64,000 bases of DNA from Aquibacillus albus (GTDB taxonomy: Bacteria > Bacillota > Bacilli > Bacillales > Amphibacillaceae). Made by a program: the position numbers and the translations under genes. Shown here one piece after another: positions 33,522 to 43,310 of this stretch (position 1 is its first letter; every line of letters starts with the position of its first letter). The stretch is from NCBI RefSeq assembly GCF_016908325.1, contig NZ_JAFBDR010000023.1, positions 1-64,000 on the forward strand. Reading direction: 5' to 3'. The notes below the pieces were generated by a model. It saw nothing but the letters and a program-made list of their open reading frames with translations, did no database searches and was not told the origin of the DNA.

Positions 33522-34037
33522 CTATGAATCTAAGCAATTTAGACAGCTGTCATTAAATAATATTTCAACTACTTTATTGCACTTTGTACAAATAGTATCA
33601 CCGTCCTCAGGAGTTTTCAGAAGTTCATCTAACCTATTTCTTGTGATAGAGTTTTTAAAATCTTTAAATTGTTCATGTGTGTTTTTATTTCCATATAAGC
33701 GATGGAATTCACGATGAATCTTTTTGTGAAGGACAACGCCTAAACCATATACTCTATGCTTTTTTAAGAAAAGAGATCTAATTTCATTAGTTATACATGG
33801 AGCAAGATACCAATCGCTATCGATAATTTTACTTTGCGTTAATTCATCTACTGTTTCTTCTAATATACTGCTAAAACTTTTCAGGTGATGAACAGTTAAA
33901 TCGTATGTGAGTCCACTAATAATACAAGCGTAGTGTCCATGATATAGGCTTGCTTCTCTCCACCCATAAATTTCTTTTTCCCTTCTTAGTTTTTTGAGAA
34001 TCGGTGAAAAGCTTCCAAGCATTAAGAATTCAGACAT
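33522..34037 (-). CDS. HNH endonuclease
   Basis: A 171-residue HNH-type nuclease. YHGHYACIISGLTYDLTVHH gives the first His-His region, then LGVVLHKKIHREFHRLYGNK supplies the Asn/His part, followed by THEQFKDF as in phage group-I-like HNH proteins. A zinc knuckle CTKCNK...CLNC is at the C-terminus. It is convergent with the PIN gene, 30 nt apart, and preceded by AAGGGGGAGTA. Free-standing HNH enzymes of this kind may be mobile or defensive; nothing here decides. Confidence 0.75.
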   Translation of the reverse strand: MSEFLMLGSFSPILKKLRREKEIYGWREASLYHGHYACIISGLTYDLTVHHLKSFSSILEETVDELTQSKIIDSDWYLAPCITNEIRSLFLKKHRVYGLGVVLHKKIHREFHRLYGNKNTHEQFKDFKNSITRNRLDELLKTPEDGDTICTKCNKVVEILFNDSCLNCLDS

Positions 34038-34757
34038 GATTACTCCCCCTTACCAAATGATATGTATGGAGCAAAATAAAATGTTAAATCATTTGTAATG
34101 TTCTTGAGTACTGCTTTATTAAATTTCAACCAGTTATATCTAGGCTAATTGACTGAGAAAGAAGTCTAAGTAGCTGATTAATGAAGGACAGGATACTTCA
34201 ATCCTGTCCTATTCAAATTCCCCCAATCATGTCCTCAAAATTATTAACAGTCTCTCTTTCAACTTCAACACGTAATTCCCTAACGACATAGGAATAATTT
34301 TTAAAGGCAGATAAGGATATTCTTGAGAGGGTAATCGCACGAAATTCAGGAAACAGTTGGAATAGTTTGATGCCACAGTTAAAATTTAGAGATGCTAAAA
34401 GGTTAGTGCGTAACAAACTAAAAGGCATATACAATACATTAAGATGGACATTGGAAAATTCGGATATTCCATCGGAGAGGAATTCGTTTACTATTCCGAA
34501 ATCTATCCACCTTCATTTGCACATACGTTATCAAAAAGGTACACCAAATTTGGTGTACCTTTTTGAGTACAATATAATAAATAAACGTTAAGTGTATCAA
34601 TTAGAAGGATTTTACATTTTTATAATAGAAAACATATAGGTAAAAAGACACTTTTAAAGACCAGATGTCGAAGTGACATCACAATCTGAGTTTTGTAATA
34701 GAGAAGAGATAGACAATAGAAATGAGAATTTACTTTTAAAAAAAGGAGGTCACTATT
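34038..34757. other. mostly non-coding gap
   Basis: A plus-strand frame from about 34286 to 34591 reads RNSGNSWNSLMPQLKFRDAK and KGIYNTLRWTLENS, but it has no start or RBS and may be a gene remnant. It runs into a terminator at 34533. A 6-bp hairpin GATGTC/GACATC (34664-34680) lies in the probable leader of the next operon. Nothing else is visible. Confidence 0.4.
34533..34564. terminator. perfect palindromic bidirectional terminator
   Basis: A 14-bp arm AAAAAGGTACACCA and its exact complement around AATT, with A and T runs at the ends. It should work on both strands. Confidence 0.85.
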
Positions 34758-37475
34758 TTGAAAATAATACTAGGTTATTGGTTAGATTCTACCACCTATC
34801 CAGATGCACTAGGGCAAGAGGAAGCATCTGTTGGGACAGTTGTTACTGGCTTTAAAGGTTTTATTGGAATCTTAGAAACACAGTTAGGGCTTAACTCCCC
34901 GGAGGTATCAGAGAACCTACGAATTGCAAGCTGGCAGGAGCTGCTCGGTAGTCACGCTTCAGAGGACAAGCCCTATGCGAAATCGTATCAGACGGATTCA
35001 TGGAATACCGCAAAAGAGTTGCTGCGCCGGCGTGATGAATTAGTGTTAGCGGGTTGGGACCCGGAAGAGCACGTTGGTGGAAGTGATTGGATCCAAACCT
35101 TGGCAGAGCTTGAGCTTGCTAACGAAGACAAGTTGCTTGGTTTCCCAGATAGAGTACAGGCATTACTGTACACGCTCAAACAAACAGACCGCAAGCTAGA
35201 TATCGATCAAATTAGGATTGTAGATGAAGACGAACAGCTTTGGGATGTGTGGGCTATTCAATTAATCAATTGCCTGAAAGACCTCGGCGTGCAGGTGACC
35301 AAGCAATTACCTTCCATAGAAGAGAATAACTCACGTCCATTGAATGACCTATCACTTCTACAATCTGTTTTTGCAGGTGAAACAGAGCCAAAGGAAGCGA
35401 CTGGGGACGGGAGCTTGCTGCTTGTAAAAGCAGGACAGGAATGGGATGCAGCGGACTTCCTGATTAGCTGGTTACAGGAAAAAGGTTCAGACGACACGAT
35501 TCTGATAAAAGGAGAAGGTTCGCTGTTTCTTGATGAGATGCTTCATCGGCGTGGAGTTCCTGCTGTTGGAACATCTGTGCCATCGAAATGGCGTGCGATT
35601 CTACAAGTATTACCATTAACGATTGAAACCTATTGGCAACCACAAAGAGTCGATCAACTGCTTGAATTATTAACAATTCCGTCTTCTCCTGTCCCTGGGA
35701 AAATTCGCTTTAAGCTTGCAAAAGTATTAGCAAATGCTCCTGGAATAGGTGGACCGGAGTGGGAGAAAGCAATTGAAGAGGGAATGAAGGCATATGAAGA
35801 AGCGTGGGAAGAAGAAGAATTTAGTCAATCAGATCTGAAGAAAAAGAGAAAGAATCTAGAAGATAAACTTGCCCTTTGGATTCAACACGATTACTTTGAT
35901 CCATATGTTGGTATGCCTGTGGAAAAGCTATCACATATTTGTCAAAAAGTAGGGCAATGGGCAACAGCGAGATTCCAGGTTACAGGTGACATCACCTATT
36001 CACAAGTGATGCAGCATGCAACTGAAATCGTGACAGGAGTGAAAACCCTAGGTGTAGAAAACGTTACCCGATTACAAGTGGTCCGGGTGATTGAGTCGGT
36101 GATTGGAGAAGGTGCTCCGTTGCCAAATAATGAGCAAGAAGCTTCCAAATGGGAAATAGTGAAGCAACCAGGCGACATTTGGAATCACGGAGAAACAATC
36201 CTGTGGTGGGGATTTCATAAAGACATGTCAGGACCGAATATCCGAACGTGTTCAACAAAAGAGCGCTTATGGCTTGAGGAACAAGGGATCTTCCTATTAG
36301 GGGAGGATGTAAAACGTCGTAGAGAAGCAGCTTCATGGCAACGTGCTGCCCAATTAGCGAACAGGCGGTTGATCTTGATTGCTCCGACAAAAGTAAAAGG
36401 GGAAGAACGGACGATGCATCCGTTTTGGGATGAGATTCGTTATGCCGTAGCAAGAGAAGATACAACCGTAGATAAACTGACCGTGGATGCCGGAGCATTG
36501 CGAAAAGAGTTGAACTGTACCTTAGAAGAAAAAGCGGTTGAGCGTGTGCCATTAGAATCCCGTGCGCTTCCACAGCCAATAAGATCTTGGCGTCTGCCGA
36601 GAGATGTTGTACAACCGCAAAAGGTCGAATCGGCAACAAGTATGGAAAGTTTAGTTGGGTGTCCCGTTCGGTGGACGTTCCAGTATGGCGCGAAAATTAG
36701 GCAGGGTAGTATCTTGTCTCTACCGAATGAGTCGATTATGCTTGGAAACCTCGGTCATAAAATTTTAGAGATATTAATAGAAGAGAAAACGAATTGGGAC
36801 ACGGACGAGGTAAGATTTCGGGGAGGAGAATTGTTTGATGAGTGGGTTCCGAAGTTAGCTGCACCCCTATTAAAGCCTGAAAAGACCAGGTTACTAAACC
36901 AAACGAGATTCCACCTCCAAGAGTCATTGAAGAAATTTTTCCTTGTGCTGAATGAGGCGGGAATAAACATTCATTATACGGAACATGAGCTGCAAAAGCC
37001 TTGGAATCACAATGTTGAATTTAAAGGAATATTGGATCTCGTTGGGGAAACCCCGTCCGGGAACAAGATGTTAATTGATGCAAAATGGTCCAAAAGAACA
37101 CAGAACTATAAGAAGCGTATCGAAAACCTTTCTGTTCAATTGGCGTTGTATCACTGGCTGTTATCCGACAATTCTTCTGATGAGTTGCCTGTCGCTTATT
37201 TTATGTTAAGTACTGGTGAGTTTTTTGCACGATCACATGAAGAAGTACCACAGGAGCACCACGTCGAAAGTCCGTCTCTTATAGAATCCTATCAAACTGT
37301 AAAAGAATCCGTTCAGGAAGTGTGGACACATTTGGCGGAGGGGACAGCGATTGCGACAGGGGTTGCTGCGGAAAATCCGGATGATGATGACAAAATATTT
37401 ACATCCATCATTGATCCCCCATGTATTTTTTGTGATTACAAAAATCTCTGTGGTGTAAGGAGCGTTAAAAAATGA
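34758..37475 (+). CDS. AddB-like PD-(D/E)XK nuclease with iron-sulfur cysteines
   Basis: A 905-residue protein. The C-terminal 270 residues form a RecB/Cas4-type nuclease: LGNLGHKILE (near 665), GILDLV, IDAKWSKR (near 772, the D-x-K core) and QLALYHWLL. Four cysteines typical of AddB iron-sulfur nucleases are present: one in LVGCPVRW (near 634) and three in CIFCDYKNLC (near 890-898). The N-terminal 600 residues should be the inactive helicase-like part. It starts with TTG behind AAAGGAGG. The housekeeping AddB is about 1,160 residues, so this is a divergent accessory version. It overlaps the AddA-like gene by 4 nt. GC content looks higher than in neighbouring defence genes, which suggests separate acquisition. 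Confidence 0.85.
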   Translation: MKIILGYWLDSTTYPDALGQEEASVGTVVTGFKGFIGILETQLGLNSPEVSENLRIASWQELLGSHASEDKPYAKSYQTDSWNTAKELLRRRDELVLAGWDPEEHVGGSDWIQTLAELELANEDKLLGFPDRVQALLYTLKQTDRKLDIDQIRIVDEDEQLWDVWAIQLINCLKDLGVQVTKQLPSIEENNSRPLNDLSLLQSVFAGETEPKEATGDGSLLLVKAGQEWDAADFLISWLQEKGSDDTILIKGEGSLFLDEMLHRRGVPAVGTSVPSKWRAILQVLPLTIETYWQPQRVDQLLELLTIPSSPVPGKIRFKLAKVLANAPGIGGPEWEKAIEEGMKAYEEAWEEEEFSQSDLKKKRKNLEDKLALWIQHDYFDPYVGMPVEKLSHICQKVGQWATARFQVTGDITYSQVMQHATEIVTGVKTLGVENVTRLQVVRVIESVIGEGAPLPNNEQEASKWEIVKQPGDIWNHGETILWWGFHKDMSGPNIRTCSTKERLWLEEQGIFLLGEDVKRRREAASWQRAAQLANRRLILIAPTKVKGEERTMHPFWDEIRYAVAREDTTVDKLTVDAGALRKELNCTLEEKAVERVPLESRALPQPIRSWRLPRDVVQPQKVESATSMESLVGCPVRWTFQYGAKIRQGSILSLPNESIMLGNLGHKILEILIEEKTNWDTDEVRFRGGELFDEWVPKLAAPLLKPEKTRLLNQTRFHLQESLKKFFLVLNEAGINIHYTEHELQKPWNHNVEFKGILDLVGETPSGNKMLIDAKWSKRTQNYKKRIENLSVQLALYHWLLSDNSSDELPVAYFMLSTGEFFARSHEEVPQEHHVESPSLIESYQTVKESVQEVWTHLAEGTAIATGVAAENPDDDDKIFTSIIDPPCIFCDYKNLCGVRSVKK

Positions 37476-40400
37476 CAGGTAAATTAAAAATGCTGAGTGC
37501 TGGTGCAGGAGCGGGGAAGACAACGCGGTTAACAAGTGAAATTTTGCAATCGATACAACACGATGTGCCGCCAGAGAACATTGTAGCAACAACCTTTACA
37601 AAAAAGGCCGCAGATGAGCTGATGGAACGTGTACGTATCAAGCTGCTAGCAGAAGGGGATGCAACCGCTGCTGCTCGAATTCTAGATGGTTACATGGGCA
37701 CGATGAATAGCGTGTTTGGTCGCCTATTAAAGGAGTTTGCCTTAGAGATGGGGTTATCTCCTGTTCAAAAAGTATTGGAAGACTCAGAAGCTAATACTTT
37801 GTTTGAGAGTGTTGCAACAGATAGTATTGATAAATTTGATAGAGACTACCGCCTCGTTTTTTTCCGTCTTGGCTTAGAGGATTTTCCGAAAACGGTGCTC
37901 AACATATTAAGGCTTGCTAGGGAAAATGGGATGGATTCAACGGATGTAAAGAGATGTGCTGACTATTCTTGGACACGCATGAATGTATGGCTTCCGGATC
38001 CTTTGGACAATGCAAAGGAATTGGATCAAGCACTTCGCGACGCATTGACTGTGGCGATTGGACAGTTCCCAATCGAGGATAATACGAAAGCGACCACAAA
38101 TGCCATGAATGACATCAAAGCAGCCCTCCACATGTGGGAACGGTATGGTACGTTGTCTTGGCAGCTTTGGGCAAAATTGATGAAACTAAAGCCGGGAGCG
38201 AAAAGCAGGGAGGTAGTATCGCCAATACATGCTGCTGCCTCGATTCAGGACCGGCACCCTAGGCTTCATGAAGATTTGAAACACGCTATGTTTGCTTTGT
38301 TCCATTGTGCAGCTGAGGCGATGGATACATATGCAGAAGAAAAAGGGAAGCGTGGTTTAATTGATTTTACAGATCAAGAAGCATTAGCATTAAAGTTATT
38401 GCAGGATGAGACGTACCAAGAAAGATTAAAGGATAGAATTACAGAAGTTTTCGTTGATGAATTTCAGGATTCCAGTCCGTTACAAATTGCTTTGAATATG
38501 CAGTTGCGAGAAATTGCTGATAAAGCGACATGGGTTGGGGACGTAAAACAAGCGATTTATGGCTTCCGAGGGACGGATCCAGAATTGATGAATACGGCAA
38601 TGGAAAGTATTCCTGATTTGGATATCGAGGTATTGGATAAGTCCTATCGATCTAGGAAATCCCTTGTTACTTTTGTGAATGATTTATTTGTACCTATTTT
38701 TAAGACAAAAGGAATGACAAAAGAGAAGGTTGCTTTAGATCCTAAGCGTGACGATAAACCTGAGCAAGCTTTAGCAATTGAAACGTGGTCTTATTCCGAT
38801 TCGAAAAATCAAACTGCTGATGCACAGCATTTAGCTTTCGGGGTGAAGAAAGTGCTCCGCAATCGAGACGACTATCTCGTTGTTGATAAGATGACACGTG
38901 ATCTCCGTACCTTAAAGCCTGGTGATATCGCTATCTTATGTAGGGCTAACGAGGATTGCTGGAAAGTGGCAGGAGCCTTGTCTCAGATCGGGATTCCGGC
39001 TACCGTAGGGGAAAATGGCTTAATGGCAACGCGTGAAGTAGTTTTTGCTGTAGCTGCTTTTCGATATTTAATTGATTCGAATGATACGTTAGCATTAGCT
39101 GAAATCATTCATTTTTCATCTGAAAAGTGGGGCGAGGGACGCTGGTTATCGGAATGGTTAGACGAGGAAAAGCGGATGGATATCTTAAAGGAAGAAGAAC
39201 CGATTCAGCGTTTGGACACGGCACGTGGAAAGATCAATCAAATGAGCCCGTCAGAAGTATTGGATATGGCACTTGTTGCGGCAAATGTAGACGAAGTAAC
39301 ACTTAGATGGGGAGATGGCGAGCAGCGGTTAGCCAATGTAGATGCCCTTCGTAAATTAGCAACACAATTTGAAGAGATATCATCAACCAATGGCACAGTG
39401 GCAACGACAAGTGGCTTCTTATTTTTCCTAGATAGGGCTGAGCAAGACAAGAACTTAAATCTTGTTGCGGAATCGGCTGATGAGAATGCGGTTCGAGTGT
39501 TAACTTACCACAAGGCAAAGGGATTGGAGTGGCCTTTTGTTATTTTAAATTCCTTGGAAAAGTCATCAGGCCGAAGCAAGCCGCCGGTATTTGACCAAGT
39601 TACTGCCGTAAGTACAACAGCCTTTCAAGTAGAAGCACCACTAGAAGGACGACAGTTATTTTATTGGCCGTGGCCATACGGAAAACAAACAGCGCATGTT
39701 AGCCTAGATGGCTATGTGGAAAAAGCCCCTGAGCTACATCGAAAAAAACAGCTTGACTTAGAGGAAAACCAGCGATTAATGTACGTTGGAATGACTAGAG
39801 CTAGGGATTACCTTGTTTTTGCAACACGAGATTTTTCAAAGATTGGCTGGTTAGATGAATTATCCGATGAGAGCGGTCAGCCAGTGCTGGGGAACTTAGG
39901 TGTTGAAGACGAAGCAGATGATCCAGAAAACTTAGGTGGAACGATTTTTGTGAATGGAGAGGCACATCCATGTAAAGTGAGAAACCTGTCCATAGAGGAA
40001 TTGGAAGAAGAAGAGACAATCGAATCAGAGGCTTCCTTCGTATATGTTGGAAAAAGAGGAGAGCAAGTGCAATTCGAATCTGCAAGGTTCCGCCCAAGTG
40101 GGCATGCCGAAGAGCTTTTAGGCGACGGAGAAAACCTGGAAACGGAGAAGGCTTACGGAAGAATTCACCGAATTGGAACGCGCCTTCCGTTAGCTGGCAG
40201 TCCTGACATGGCATTACTTGGAGAAGTTATTCATGACTTTTTAGCAGCGGATGATCCAACAAAAGGATTGGAAGAAAGACTGGCAATGGCAAGAGCGATA
40301 CGGGAGAGGTATGATACGTACGCCATTTCTGAACAATCGATGGTCCAAGCGGCGAACTGTTTGGAAGCGTTCGTGGCTCAAGAATACCCTGATATAATCG

Positions 40401-40699
40401 AACGTCATGACGAATGGCCGATTCACTTACGAAAAGGCCTCCAAAAGGCATCTGGCTGGATCGACATGCTGATACAGACACCAAAAGGTTGGGTCATTAT
40501 CGATCATAAATCCTTTCCAGGTAAAGAATCAGACTGGCTAACCCGCGCGACAAGCCATCTGCCACAATTGCAAACTTATGCAGAAGCTATTTACAAAGCA
40601 ACGGGAAAACCAGTATATGAAGTGTGGATTCATATGCCAATCGTTGGTGCAATGATTCACTTCGCGAAGGAAGACCTAAAACTACCGGTGCTAGAGTAG
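37472..40699 (+). CDS. AddA-like UvrD helicase-nuclease
   Basis: A 1075-residue SF1A helicase with a fused nuclease. Walker A is AGAGAGKTT (residues 9-17). Others are FTKKAADEL (Ia), VFVDEFQDSSP (II, near 326), GDVKQAIYGFRG (III), LTYHKAKGLEWP (V) and RLMYVGMTRARDY (VI, near 768). The C-terminal PD-(D/E)XK domain has GEVIHDF (near 916), GWIDMLI (995) and VIIDHKS (1006). Both domains look active. With its neighbour it should form an AddAB/RecBCD-like end resection complex. The housekeeping pair would be elsewhere, so a defence role is inferred from the island setting. Confidence 0.88.
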   Translation: MTGKLKMLSAGAGAGKTTRLTSEILQSIQHDVPPENIVATTFTKKAADELMERVRIKLLAEGDATAAARILDGYMGTMNSVFGRLLKEFALEMGLSPVQKVLEDSEANTLFESVATDSIDKFDRDYRLVFFRLGLEDFPKTVLNILRLARENGMDSTDVKRCADYSWTRMNVWLPDPLDNAKELDQALRDALTVAIGQFPIEDNTKATTNAMNDIKAALHMWERYGTLSWQLWAKLMKLKPGAKSREVVSPIHAAASIQDRHPRLHEDLKHAMFALFHCAAEAMDTYAEEKGKRGLIDFTDQEALALKLLQDETYQERLKDRITEVFVDEFQDSSPLQIALNMQLREIADKATWVGDVKQAIYGFRGTDPELMNTAMESIPDLDIEVLDKSYRSRKSLVTFVNDLFVPIFKTKGMTKEKVALDPKRDDKPEQALAIETWSYSDSKNQTADAQHLAFGVKKVLRNRDDYLVVDKMTRDLRTLKPGDIAILCRANEDCWKVAGALSQIGIPATVGENGLMATREVVFAVAAFRYLIDSNDTLALAEIIHFSSEKWGEGRWLSEWLDEEKRMDILKEEEPIQRLDTARGKINQMSPSEVLDMALVAANVDEVTLRWGDGEQRLANVDALRKLATQFEEISSTNGTVATTSGFLFFLDRAEQDKNLNLVAESADENAVRVLTYHKAKGLEWPFVILNSLEKSSGRSKPPVFDQVTAVSTTAFQVEAPLEGRQLFYWPWPYGKQTAHVSLDGYVEKAPELHRKKQLDLEENQRLMYVGMTRARDYLVFATRDFSKIGWLDELSDESGQPVLGNLGVEDEADDPENLGGTIFVNGEAHPCKVRNLSIEELEEEETIESEASFVYVGKRGEQVQFESARFRPSGHAEELLGDGENLETEKAYGRIHRIGTRLPLAGSPDMALLGEVIHDFLAADDPTKGLEERLAMARAIRERYDTYAISEQSMVQAANCLEAFVAQEYPDIIERHDEWPIHLRKGLQKASGWIDMLIQTPKGWVIIDHKSFPGKESDWLTRATSHLPQLQTYAEAIYKATGKPVYEVWIHMPIVGAMIHFAKEDLKLPVLE

Positions 40700-40710
40700 T
40701 AGTAAGAGTG

Positions 40711-40745
40711 GTATCTGTTCTAATAGAGATTACAGGTACCCTTAT
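40711..40745 (+). terminator. terminator-like hairpin after the AddBA pair
   Basis: GGTATCTGT pairs with ACAGGTACC around an 11-nt loop, followed by CTTATAATTTTT. The arms resemble the hairpin elements between other modules. Confidence 0.55.
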
Positions 40746-40801
40746 AATTTTTAGTATGTCAGACTTTACTTGGTAAAAGAGAGCGTAAAGGTTGTGTTAA
40801 A

Positions 40802-41803
40802 GTGAGTGAGGTAAAAGCGGGACTACGATTACTAGCTTTAAGAGATATCTTCCTTAGGGATACTGGTGAAAATAGTGAGCTTTCTATAAAAGAACTGGTT
40901 GATAAGTTGGCAATTGCAATACCAGGATGTACAGCAGATAAAAAAGCTCTTAAAAGATATATAAATACACTAAGAGAATCAGGGTTCGATATTATAGAAA
41001 ACGAAGACAAATATGGTAAAAAGTATTATAGCCACCAGGTACGTCTGTTTGAGACTTATCAATTGAGGTTATTAGTAGATCCTATCTTATCAGCCAGGTT
41101 TATCACAACAGAAGAGAAAAAGACTATTATAAACAATGTAAAAAAACTAACAAGTGAGAAAACAGCTAAAACGCTTCCTGATCCGATTAATTATGAACAA
41201 TCCATTAATCACGATTACCAGAGGATTAAACATCACATTGATGAAATCCATCATGCTATTTATGAAAGAAGAATGATAACTTTCCAATATGGTGATGTGG
41301 ATATTAGTAAAAAGTTTAAGTACAGACATGATAGTGAACTTTATCATATCAAGCCTTATGCTCTAATTTGGGAGTCAAACTTTTATTACTTAATTGGTGA
41401 AGATATAAAATACGGTGATGAAAAAAACCCAAGAAATTATCGATTAGACCGCATGAGAAATGTTTTAATTACGGATAAAAGTTTTATTAGAAATCAAATA
41501 GACATTAGTAATTACGTACAAAATTCAATTCATATGTTTGGAGGACAAGACGAGTGGATAACACTTCGATTTAGTTTAAAACAAGATGTTCTTAACGGAG
41601 TGATAGATAAATTTGGAATCTATGCAGATATTAGAAAAGGAGAAAATGAAACTTTTCTTTTAAAGGCAAAAGCAAAACTTAGTAAAGGATTAATAGCTTG
41701 GATAATGGGATGGGGAAGCCAAGTGAAAGTTTTATCACCAGTATCACTTGTTAATGATATAAAAGCAGAAACTAAAAAGATGATAGAAGCGTATAATGAG
41801 TAG
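40802..41803 (+). CDS. WYL-domain transcriptional regulator
   Basis: A 333-residue regulator with an N-terminal winged helix (about 10-70: LRLLALRDIFLRD, LKRYINTLRESGF). A WYL domain follows (about 145-240), with RMITFQYGD, YHIKPYALIWESNFYYLIG and NYRLDRMRNV. The C-terminal WCX extension ends the protein. WYL proteins sense ligands, possibly nucleic acids, and often control defence loci. It starts with GTG behind AAAGG. It sits upstream of the Wadjet operon on the same strand, 460 nt away, and is a natural candidate to regulate it. Confidence 0.88.
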   Translation: MSEVKAGLRLLALRDIFLRDTGENSELSIKELVDKLAIAIPGCTADKKALKRYINTLRESGFDIIENEDKYGKKYYSHQVRLFETYQLRLLVDPILSARFITTEEKKTIINNVKKLTSEKTAKTLPDPINYEQSINHDYQRIKHHIDEIHHAIYERRMITFQYGDVDISKKFKYRHDSELYHIKPYALIWESNFYYLIGEDIKYGDEKNPRNYRLDRMRNVLITDKSFIRNQIDISNYVQNSIHMFGGQDEWITLRFSLKQDVLNGVIDKFGIYADIRKGENETFLLKAKAKLSKGLIAWIMGWGSQVKVLSPVSLVNDIKAETKKMIEAYNE

Positions 41804-41927
41804 GGTGTGCCGTTTTTGGTACATCCTATTTGTTACAATTTATAAAAGAAAATAATTAATAAATTTCTATAAGTAGTTAGGTTTTGATTGTTATGAAGAA
41901 TTACCGGAACCTATTATTTTGAGATGA

Positions 41928-41985
41928 AGGGTCACAGACCCTCCGTACGTAGGACAAATGTTCACAAGGAGGGGATCTGACCCCT
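41928..41985 (+). repeat. intergenic hairpin element, variant copy
   Basis: Outer arms AGGGTCACAGACCCTCC and GGAGGGGATCTGACCCCT pair imperfectly around an inner GGACAAATGTTC. The inner core matches the GGACA..TGTCC of the elements at 31519 and 52121, although the outer arms differ. Confidence 0.65.
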
Positions 41986-42212
41986 ATATTTAATAGTTTC
42001 GTTTTAAAGAATTGTTTTTAAATTATTGTAGTCCCTTTTTTTAAAACCAAACAACAGGGCTGATTATGAAGTCAGTCATTTATTGAATGTAAGACATTTT
42101 ACTATGCCTTGTGAGGAGCCAAAAGTCTTATTTAGATTAAAAGATTTCTATCTATAATAGAATGAGTTATTTGTTTAAGATATAGAAATGAATGAGCTAA
42201 TTAAAGGGGATT

Positions 42213-42243
42213 GGGTGGTTCCCGTAAGTCCTGACTTGAGAAC
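42213..42243 (+). promoter_or_regulatory. inverted repeat ahead of jetD
   Basis: GGTTCCCGTAAGTC and GACTTGAGAACT form an imperfect dyad 20 nt before the jetD start codon. It might be an operator for the WYL protein or a leader hairpin. Confidence 0.4.
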
Positions 42244-42263
42244 TAGAGAAAACGGAGGTATTT

Positions 42264-43307
42264 ATGTATAGGGAAGTGCTTGAATTTGTTAATAATCATC
42301 GGAAGGTTTATATAGATACTTGGGATATCCAAAGTTCATTGCAATTTCATTGTGATTTTGTTTATTCAAAATTTTCAGATTCAATAAAAAGGTTAGTTGA
42401 AGAGGATATTATTGAGCCTGTTGTGTCTAGTGGAAAGAGTCACCACCATCGGCCAGAGCTCAAGCTTTATAAAAGATATCGTAAGGTAAAAGTGCAAGAA
42501 GTAGTCTCAGAAGAATATAAAAAAGAAATATTAACAATGTATCATGTGAAAATGAAAGTTTCGTTTTATATTCAGCAACCTAAACAATACGCTGAAGACC
42601 GTCATTTCTTAATTAAAATAAATCAGTTCTTGAATTCAGATTCACAAGATTGGTTAACGGTTAATGAGAGGTCATTTCAGTTAGTTCAGGATGAAAAATG
42701 GTTATCCGGAAACGGTATGTCCTTGTTGAAGAAGGTGGGATTATCATTATCTGATCTAAGGTGCTCACAAATATTTGAACCCTTTTTTTACTTCGCGATA
42801 CCTTCTTGGAAAGAGCTAACTCAAAGCAATGTTTTGATTGTTGAGAATAAGGATACTTACGGTTCTTTTAAAGAATTATTTAAAGAGGGAATTACGACAT
42901 TTGCTGGAGTAAAATTTGATTTTTTAATTTACGGAGAAGGCGAAAAAATCATAAGAAGTATTGAATCGATTTGGGATATAGTCGGAACTGATACAAAGGA
43001 TATACAAGGGTACTATTTTGGTGATATAGATCCCATTGGAATAGAGATATGTCTATCGTTAATGAGAAAAAATGAGATTTCTTTAGAACCTATGGCTGCT
43101 TTTTATGAAAAGCTGCTATTAATATATAAAACCACACGGCTTAAAAGAAAAAAGAAACAAAAGTATAAAGTCGATATTGCGGAAGAATTCGGTTCTTACC
43201 TATCCGATTCTTTAAGAGATGATTTTTTTGAGATCATCCAAGAATATTATTTGCCACAAGAGGGTTTGAATAAGAGTGTTTTAAGGTCTATGGCTGAAAG
43301 GAAGTAA
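42264..43307 (+). CDS. jetD: Wadjet JetD (TOPRIM nuclease)
   Basis: A 347-residue protein. The N-terminal part is winged-helix-like (YIDTWDIQSSLQFH, DSIKRLVEEDIIEP). The C-terminal TOPRIM domain has VLIVENKDTYGSF (conserved Glu near 193) and YYFGDIDPIGIEI (DxD near 253). In Wadjet, JetD is the nuclease that cuts plasmid DNA held by the JetABC motor. GGAGG precedes ATG 42264. The next gene starts 4 nt after the stop. JetD first is one of the known gene orders; I do not assign a subtype. Confidence 0.88.
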   Translation: MYREVLEFVNNHRKVYIDTWDIQSSLQFHCDFVYSKFSDSIKRLVEEDIIEPVVSSGKSHHHRPELKLYKRYRKVKVQEVVSEEYKKEILTMYHVKMKVSFYIQQPKQYAEDRHFLIKINQFLNSDSQDWLTVNERSFQLVQDEKWLSGNGMSLLKKVGLSLSDLRCSQIFEPFFYFAIPSWKELTQSNVLIVENKDTYGSFKELFKEGITTFAGVKFDFLIYGEGEKIIRSIESIWDIVGTDTKDIQGYYFGDIDPIGIEICLSLMRKNEISLEPMAAFYEKLLLIYKTTRLKRKKKQKYKVDIAEEFGSYLSDSLRDDFFEIIQEYYLPQEGLNKSVLRSMAERK

Positions 43308-43310
43308 ATC

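Larger units (their letters stand above)
41804..42263. other. non-coding gap before the Wadjet operon
   Basis: It contains a hairpin element at 41928-41985 and an inverted repeat near 42213-42243 described separately. No gene is visible. The length and the two structures suggest a regulatory region. Confidence 0.5.

Noticed and set aside
34213-34591. Frames on both strands in the 34.2-34.6 kb gap
   Set aside because: They lack start signals and one reads through a perfect terminator palindrome. I kept only a note of a possible remnant.
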